Assembly (NCBI GenBank): GCA_009792885.1
Contig: WMCF01000021.1
Location: 3,858,256 to 3,922,255 of the forward strand
Length of the DNA: 64,000 bases
Origin: Eremophila alpestris peregrina
Taxonomy: Eukaryota > Chordata > Aves > Passeriformes > Alaudidae
Direction of reading: 5' to 3'
In this document: positions 38,401 through 47,400 of the stretch, in pieces
Layout: each line of letters opens with the position of its first letter
Position numbering within the stretch: the first letter of the stretch is position 1
Position numbers and translations under genes: made by a program
The notes under the pieces: generated by a model
Database searches by the model: none
Seen by the model: the letters and a program-made list of their open reading frames with translations, nothing else
What the model was told of the DNA's origin: nothing

Positions 38401-41400
38401 ACACGAATATTTGTAATCGGACTTGAAACTTGGATAATTGAACTAATGTGTTTTGATCCATGAGGTTTTATATTGAGCTCTCTGAATGTAATTATACTTC
38501 ATAAACACCAGCTTTTTTTCTTTTTTTTTTTTTTTTTTTTTCTTTTTTTTCTTTTTTTTCTTTTTTTTCTTTTTTTTCTTTTTTTTTCCTTTTTTTTGTA
38601 ATCAGTTCTTCCTTGTAAAGTTGAGTTCCTTTGGTGAGTGGCTGCACAGGAATAAGCACACAAGAATGTTGCTTGTCAGGACGAAAATAAAAAAAAAATT
38701 CTTCTAGAGCAGCTTTTGAGCAGATAGCAAGTGAAGTTCTTTTTGCATTCCAAATAAGAATGGTTCAAAAATGTATGTGATCAAACAGAGCTGATGTTGC
38801 ACTAAAAACATCCTGCTGTATGTAGAAATCAGACTACAAACAAAGTACAAATGAGACATTTGTATTTATCTTTTTCCAAGGGAAAGGTAATGAACTGGTA
38901 TTGATGTTTTTCTTCATGCATTTTTAATGCTAAAAATGTTCTTTGTATCTTACATTAAATACCCAATTTTTTCTCTTATGTTTCCTTTGTGACTTGTTCT
39001 TTCCCTTTTTAGACTTTTTTACTCCTATGCTGTCATGAATAAAAAGGTTTGAGGTTATATCTGCATTCAGAACCCAGCACCAAGTCATTGACTTGGGGAA
39101 GGATATTGGCTTTTTTGGGGCAACCATTTGTCAACCCAACTCTTACCTTGAAACGTGCTGGTTTTCTCTGTGTTTGTACTAGCTCATGATAGAAAAAGAA
39201 CAATGAAACCAATGGATAGAGGAGCCTGTCTGTACCTGTGGCCATCATTTCAGTCATTAGAAATGGTGGCTTCATGTCAGATAGAAATATTAAGAGAAAA
39301 ATATAACTTTCTCTCTTGGTTTTAAGGGGAGTCAAAGAATTCTCTCTCAGGCAAGCTACAAAGACTCAAACTGATTCTTTCTGTTTTATTAAACTCTTTG
39401 GTTTTGGGGTGTGTTTTTGTTGTTTTTTTTTTTTTCTTAGGGGAGTTTAGGGTTTCTTGGGGGTTGTTTGTTGGTTGGCTTTTTTTGGGTATAAATATCT
39501 CATTGTGTTAAATTAATCCTAATGAAAAAACCTATTAGGGTCTTCTACAAAAATCTCAAATTTGCTAACTAGTTTTGTGATGATAACCTATGCTAATATG
39601 GGAAAAATAAGGTCATCCCTGTACCACTAATATTCCTTTAAAATAGAAAATACTACCTGTAACAGGGGCTTTCTCAGTCTCACATATGTTCTGAAAGGAA
39701 TGAGGAATACTTCAGTGCTCTGGTTCTTTTTTCACTCACTGATTTATCTGGATGTTATAAATTACTGCTGATCTCCTACTGGAGATGCATAAAGCATTCA
39801 GCAGATAGATGTGAGAGTGCAGCACACGTGTGAGCTTAACTGTTTGCTTTTTAATACATTGAATGGAACTATTCAATCTATTAAATTTTCTCTTCTTTAT
39901 AGACTTTGTTGCATTGGCTGCTTGATAAATATAATTCCCCTCTAAATATATTCCATTTGCTATAAAGGAGAGAAATATTTTTGTTCATTCTTGTTTCTCT
40001 TTTCCCATTTAATATAGTAGTCTAAAAATCCACTTTTTGTGGGGGAAGGGCCAAGCAATCTAAAGCAAAACAGTTGCAAAATCCCATGAATTGTAAAACC
40101 CACAATTCATTGTGCATAAAAGTTTGATTCTTTGGTAGATGGGCTCTGAGTTATGTATCAGACAAGAGGAACATTTAACTAGATTTTGTTCTTGATCTTT
40201 GATGCTTAATTTCTTGAGGATGGTGAAATGCACAAGCTGGTGTGTAGAAGGTAAAGCTGTCTCAATGTATTTAGGTTCTAAACAAATTTAAATGCAGATA
40301 ATGTTCAGTGGGACAGCTTTCAAGGGAAACAAATCTCCTGGCAGGCTGCTGGAAGATGAATATACTTTTGGGGGTAAATATACACGTAACCATAAAATAC
40401 AGAGTGTGTAACATGTATCTTAATGGTCTATTGCTACCAATTTGACAAGAAACCATTACCATATTAACTGCCAAAACAGGGCTGGGAGAAAGGAATTTTA
40501 GTCACAGTTCAAATTTTATTGACAGAGACCATTCCCAGTAGATAAGTGCCTCAGAAATTCGTGAAGCAATAATAGTGAAGCAACAGGAGGCTCCAGCTGC
40601 CTTGTAGCTGGTATCTGCTCAGCCAGGACCGTGGTACAGAGACAGAACCACCCAGGCAGCCTTGTTTGACCAAACCAGAACTCTCAATTTGCTGAAATTC
40701 CCAACCCCAAATTAGGACCACAAGTAAATGAATCCTGTAATAAACCCAGGATTGTTGTCAGTATTTAAAAGATCAGGATAAGCACTAAGTGGCTGCTCAT
40801 GGCCATCCCTGACCTCGATCTTGGGACACATCCAGGGTGACAACCACGTTCCTGCAGTGCCAGAAAGCAGAGCAGCTCAGAGCTCCCTGGAGCAAGCTGC
40901 AGGTTAGACACATAACAAATTGCAAAGGCAGCAGTGTGTAAGTTCACAAAGGTGCTGAGTGCTCTGTGCAGCCATTCCACTGCCTGGACATTAATTTGGG
41001 TCAATTTGGGCCTGTTTGGCTGAGACATGTAACTCGTCCTGATGTGATATGTGTGTGCACATACTTGTGACTTGCCAAGTATGTGTCACACAAATGCCAC
41101 CTTTGGCCTTCCCTGACAGCCTTTGGGAGTTCTTTTTAAACTGCTGAGTCAAACAGCTCGTTGAGAAAGACCCTCACAGAACACAAGGGGCAGAGTGTCA
41201 GCCAGTTAGCAAGCTGGACCTCAACCCTGAAAAAAATAATGTAAAAGGACAGTGGGGGATTTTTTTGTCTTTGGTTATTGAAGCTAAAATAGACTAGATG
41301 TACAAACATCTGGCTTTACAAATATCTGGCATAGCTGAAAAAAAGGAAGAAGGGCAGATTATTGTGAATGAAAGAGCTGATAATCACCTCTTGATAGCAG

Positions 41401-44400
41401 CCTTGTGTGGAAAGATGACATGTTGGCTAACCCACACTTGTCCAGGAATGTATGGGAAAAGCCCCATTCACCCATGTGCTGAGTGTATGGAGCCCATTTA
41501 AGAATAAATACTGTGCTTAAGCATTTTGCTGAAGGAGAAGGTTTATCAAAGTGCAAGATTATAGCACAATGCTCCTAGAACATGACTTGTGGAGGCTGTA
41601 TAAAACAACAGATATAGCCTGTTCGTCTGTTTATGTGCTTGCCTGGGTTTTTCCTCTGAGATGAAATAAAACTCCAGCCCTTCAAGCTGGCTGTCGGATG
41701 TGGCTCTGTCTGGCCACATTTAGAGGCCTGGCTAGGTTTCAAATGAGGGTGGAAATGAGAGAAGGGAAATGTGTTAAAGAGCTATGGGATGTCCACCAGA
41801 TTGACACAGAGCATTCTGTCCCACACTCAGGCTTTAGACAGTGATTGTCAAGAGCATGGAAAGCAGCTACTGACATGTAGCAGCCCATATAGACTCTTGC
41901 AGCAATGAGAGAAAAAATATCAGTGGAAAAATAAATGAGACACTGCAAATTCTGCTCTCTTTTTATGAATATATTGTCTTGAACTTACAAGTCTGGAGAA
42001 ATTCCCTTGTGTGCAGAGTTAGAGAGGTTACATGTTAAGACAAAGTCAGGACCCCTTAGGACTTGGTTATTCATTCTTGCTGTTGAGCTGGAAAATCATC
42101 TGCTGTAATATCACTGGTCCTGGCCATAAGGTCAGTATTTCCCTAAATTCTGTGTGAGTAGAAATTAGTATTTCTGTGTCATCTTTAAAGCTGGTTCCAT
42201 AATGAGGACTGTGTTTATTGACTTCTAAAGTGGTGGGGGGCTCCTGTAGGGCATTCTAAACTTTGAGCTGCCCATGGTACATTGTGACTCCTGGGCAAAG
42301 GAAAGGTTTTGAGGTTTTGAATTTTTATAGACCTGACTCTTAATCCTCAGAACCAGTTACACTTAACAAAAGATGATTTAGGTATTTCCTTTGTGCTTGC
42401 AGGCATCTGGAAAGAGCTTAGGTAGTAGGATAGATCAAGGAAAGGAAGACCAGCATGGAGAAGTTCTCAGATACGCATTCAATGGGCTCTTTTTAGCCTC
42501 CAATGTTCAGAATGCTTTATCAGAATGCTTTGGCCTTAGGTTGGTGCCCAAGACCAGTTTGGGTAAAATCCTTTTGAGCAAAAGCAGTGAGCCAAGAGAT
42601 CCCCTTTTCATCCTGGCAATTTAAGGTAGTGCCCTGTTTGAGCCTGGCTGGATTAAATCAACCTGAGAGAGCTTTGAGCATCACCAGCTACCAAACAGTG
42701 TTTCTCCTGTTTGAAACCATTGGCTTGTTAAAATTGGCTGGTGTTCTTTCCAGTACAGCCAGACATGTAAGCCTCTGTTCACATCCCATTGCCTTCAAAG
42801 AGATCTGTGAAGAAGCTTCTGTAATAGGCCTGACTGGATAATATTTGCAGTTCAAAATGCGTGTTTCAAACTGGTTGAATTCTGCAAAATAAGCTAGACT
42901 CCAGAACAGAAATGGTAGAGTAACATTCAGACAGACATAATTTATTTCCAAACCTGAGGTTTACTGTTCTGTCACCTTTCTTACTGATTTTCCTCTAGAT
43001 AATCAACCATTTTACTATGCCAAGGGGAAAAAAAACCAAAAACCAAAAACAACACAAAACCCAAACAAATAGGAAGGCTGTAATGTTCAAGATTTTCTTC
43101 AATTGATGTCTTTGTTTTGACCATGTAAACTCAATATTTAGTGGAGTATGAATGATTATGCCTGGGTTCATACATAATAATGTAAATCAAAGAAAAGAAA
43201 AGGCAGAACACCCTTTTGCTGATTCAGAGCTTGGGAAACCTGCATATCTTGTGCTGTTGTTATTGCCTTATCTGCTTTACCCCAACTCATAAACCCATTT
43301 AGTGAAGATTGTAATGCTCCATGCAAGTTGAAGTCTTCTAAATTCAGTGAATTCTGAGGATACTTCAGCATTTAATAATGCCAAATCCAAAACAATTGTA
43401 AGCATCAAAGCTGTAGGTTTCATGCCATTTTCACAACACTGTGTTTTTTTGTGTTTCAATCCAACTCCAGGACATTACCAGCCTGCTTCACACCATCTAT
43501 GAGGTAGTTGATGCTTCAGTAAACCATTCTCCCAGTTCCAGCAAAACTCTGCGAGTGAAGCTCACTGTGGCACCAGATGGCAGCCAGAAGAAGAAGAGTA
43601 TCTTGTTAAATCATACTGGTAAGGATGTGCCATCAGCCAGTGGAAATAATACAAAAACTTCCAGAGTCCCTTGAAAATCCATCTCTATATTTTGTTAATA
43701 CAAATACATATATACTTAAAGGCAAATAATTATGTGGGTATTTTAAACCCCATGAACCTGCTTTGTGATCTTGACTATGAAATTACCTACCCTCCTTCCA
43801 GTGTCTCTTTAACAAATGAGTGTTCCCCTTTCTGATGGATTGCTTCTTTTGGAAGCAGCAGTAACCCACATGTGGTGTAATTGTACACTCAGGGGCAGAT
43901 CTAAGGCCTTCTTGACTTGCACCACTTCATCTCTGATGATATTGCAGTGCTTGGTTTGTGTGGAAGCAGGTGTAGGGGCATAAAATGTTTCTTGCTAGTG
44001 CTAATGCTGCTGGGTAAAAATAAACAATTAAGCATAAGTAAACTTAAAGTGTGCATAAAAATTGCACATTTTCCGTGCTGGCAGAATCTGCCATTATGAA
44101 AATGTTTGTACCATGATGAGTCGTCAGCCTTATCTTCACTGTAATAATGATTGTATCAGCTTAATTACTTCAAGTAGGTAGAGCAGTACTAAATTGAAAT
44201 ACTTAAAAGTATTTAAAATAAAACTTCAGTAGAAAATGTAGGCATCAGATCTAAAAGGAGAGCCTGGGCACCTCAATTTTAATAAAACAATCACTCCCTC
44301 AGGAGCAGAGACAAGCAGAGTCTCACTGCTGGGAGCTCTGTGATGCATTAGCACTGAACTGCCACCACTGAGCCTGTCAGTGAATGTGGCTCCCCCTGAG

Positions 44401-47400
44401 CTGCCACATGGAGTGCAGGGTAAACCTAACCCTGACTGATACCCTGCCATTGAGGGTACATCTGAGTAAAGTCTGTCATGTGGGCTAAAGTCAGACTGAG
44501 GAGGTTACATGGAATGGTGCATCCCATCCTCACCTACTGACATGAGCAGTTGTATGTGCAATGCAGAGTGCCAGTTGTGCTGATGGGACAGCAATGTGAC
44601 AATAATGTGCTTTCTCTTGGCAGATTTGCAGAGTGCCAGGCACAGAGCTGAAAACAAAGCTAATGAAGAAGCAAGAAGCTCAGAGAAGAAGCAGAAGGCT
44701 TCCCTCAGGTAAGGGGAATGAACCGTGGCTCCTGACAGGCACTGGGTACCTCTGAGGAAACCTCAACCACTGGTTTCTTGCTTGCTTGTTTTACTTTTAA
44801 AATTATTTTAAAATAGAAGAATTACAGGAGTTTTCATTATGGACTTCAGAGCAGATTCCATAGCTAAATACTTATATTAAAACAAACAAAAAATTTAAAA
44901 ATCCTGAAATTTTCTTCTTCTGGGACCTCTTCAGAGGATCTGAATTGTCTTTTTAGATGCCATTTGCAAATAAGTGAGGTTAATAGCACAGCTTTTTGGC
45001 TGAAAGTGTTCTAAACCCTCTTCCTCTCCATCATGGCCATCTCCTGCCTTTCTCTGTCCTCCTTCCAGCCCATCTCTTTCACTCATCAGCTCAAAAAGTG
45101 CCAAGCCTTGCTTGGGCTAACTTGGTTACCAGCTCCTAACCCAACCAGAGTGCTAACAGGTCATCTTGGTGTATATTTGATATATTTTAGGATTTTATGT
45201 TTCATAACAGAAACTGCTCATAAGGCAAGGGGAAGTGTTTGCTGAAATGTTACAGTAAGGACATTGACTCATTAGTTATGTTTGTTTCTTCAGCTGCAAA
45301 TTTAAAAAAGAAAAAAAAAACCCCAAACTTTTGGCTTTCCTTAGATTTAGTGATATTTGTCTGGATACATAACAAATTTATCAGGAGAAGGAGCATTCAG
45401 TCTTATTAAAACTGACAAGAGAACAGTACCTCCCTGTTTTGGATGGAGAAAAAAATGCTAGTGAGTTATCCCAGTCAGCAAATCCCAGTACAATCAAATT
45501 TCAGATTAAAAGAAGAATGAAATTACTATTAATCTTGTGTCAGCAACTCTGCACAAAATCTTCTGTGAACTGAAGAATACTCTGTGGTTTTACTTGCTGG
45601 CCTGGATGTGGTGTGCAGATTCCCTCTGCCCATTAGCAAGGTTTTGCCCTGTGTGAATTCAATAGACTGGTTTTGTTTGATAATCTAGTGCAAAAAATCC
45701 CCTTTCAGTTTGAAGTCCCCCTCTTATCCACCCTAAAGTCCTGGGCCTGCAAATGTAGTGTTTTTTTGAACAGCAGGCTTTCCAATGAAATCCACAGTCA
45801 TGGAAGCCTCAAATGCTGGGACAAAATGTTTGTCCTTCTCATTCCTTTGGTGAGAGGCTTCATCACTGAACAAATCTGTGTCTTGAGCTGAGCAGATCAG
45901 CATCAGTCCATGGTCTGCATCTGCCAGTTTTTGTTGCATCCCACTAAATGTAGACAGGATGAAGAGTGTGCTGTTCACACTGTGTGTGTTCCAGGGGTGT
46001 TTGTGCTCTCTGGCCAAGCTGACAACCCTCAGGAAAGCTGCTGAGGTTCAGATCAGAATCTCACTGTATTAATGCAATTGCTTCCCCTTTGAAATCAGCA
46101 ATGAGAACTTGTGAGAAGTGCACACATTTCACATGTTCAGTCACTTAGGAATTCTAGGCAAGATATGATTAATATTCAAGATAAAATGGATAGAAATGTT
46201 TTTATCCTGAAGGTTGGGAGGTAGATGGGTTGAATTTTTTAGCTACAGGCAGGAGTTTTCACCTGTAGGGCTATATGAGTCTCAAGATAAGTAGCTAGAT
46301 TCATGGCTAGATAGCCTGGTTCTCCCTGGCTGACTTAAACTCTGTGTTCTCAGTGAGTGAGGCTTTCAGGGGATGTCCCTGCATTTTCTGCTCTGTGCTC
46401 TGTCACTGCTCTATTCCCCTTTCCTGCTGTATTGTTGTGTGCTCCGTGCCATCAGTGTGGGAACTTTAGAAAGGACTTTCATGCACTTCACAAACACTTC
46501 AGCAGTTGCCAATTTTATTAAAACCAAACTCAGTACCAACACCATATTTTTGCACAGTCCTCCATGCATGGTTGATGCCTGCCCAAGTCTTCCCATGTGT
46601 TTGCAGGGCAGCCCTGGGGGCCTGGATGCCAGACTCCTCAGTTCTCAGAAGTACTTGGAGTTCCCTTTGACAGTGGAGCACATCTCTCATCAGTGTATAA
46701 TTGCTTCACTGTGTACATTTGCATGGATATTGTTGAGCATTATCTTGCATGTGAGAAAGTTATTAGAATGTAGGGCTGTGGCAGTGCTGGCATCATTTTT
46801 CTTCTCTGTCTTGATGAGAGATTGAATTTATTACAGTAAGAAAATAACAGGTTCCCTGCTAACTTCACTTCCAACAGACAGTGCTGTATACAGTGTTGCT
46901 TAATTGTGCTGGATCAAACTCAATGATGTTTTCCCTGGGTTAACTGTGCATTGTCTCAGCACATGTGTGCAAGTCCCAATGGTTTCTGTAGGTGATTCAT
47001 GCCTGGCAGCTGCAGTTAGGCAAGTTCTAACCCCAGAGATCTTCTGTGTTGACATGCTAATAGGAAAGGTACTGAGCTGGTTAGGTATCCAAAAACTAGA
47101 GAATATCTGGACATCCTTTTTTTTTTGAGAGTACCCCATGTCACTTCTGGAGTTCAAAGCTGACTCAGAATCTTTAAACCTTACCTGCTTTCCAGGCAGA
47201 CTCTCATCCATCCAGGAGACTCTACCTCTATCAAAGTAGAGCAAAAATGATCTTCCAGGTAGCTTAAGTCTTGTGACTTTTATCAAAGAAACTGCAGACC
47301 TGTGTCTGACAGACACGAGGGGCCTCAGTTCTGTAATGTCCCTGAACAGTGCAAACTAGACCAGGAAAGCCATTTGTGCCAAAGCTCAGGGGGGTCAGCA

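Larger units (their letters stand above)
35358..43470 (+). other. NKD1: NKD1 intron between exons c and d (8.1 kb)
   Basis: Phase-0 intron of 8,113 bp that splits the EF-hand loop. It contains several old CR1/L3-like fragments (36.5-36.7 kb and about 37.65 kb), the T-rich 9-bp microsatellite at 38.51-38.60 kb, and homeodomain-site-rich AT sequence around 38.05-38.48 kb that could be conserved noncoding DNA. No extra exon was seen. Confidence 0.9.

Noticed and set aside
46373..46825. 150-codon open frame on +, hydrophobic, inside the exon e-f intron
   Set aside because: Composition is what AT/CT-rich intron translates to. There are no recognisable motifs, and it lies wholly within an intron with good splice borders. 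Likely chance.
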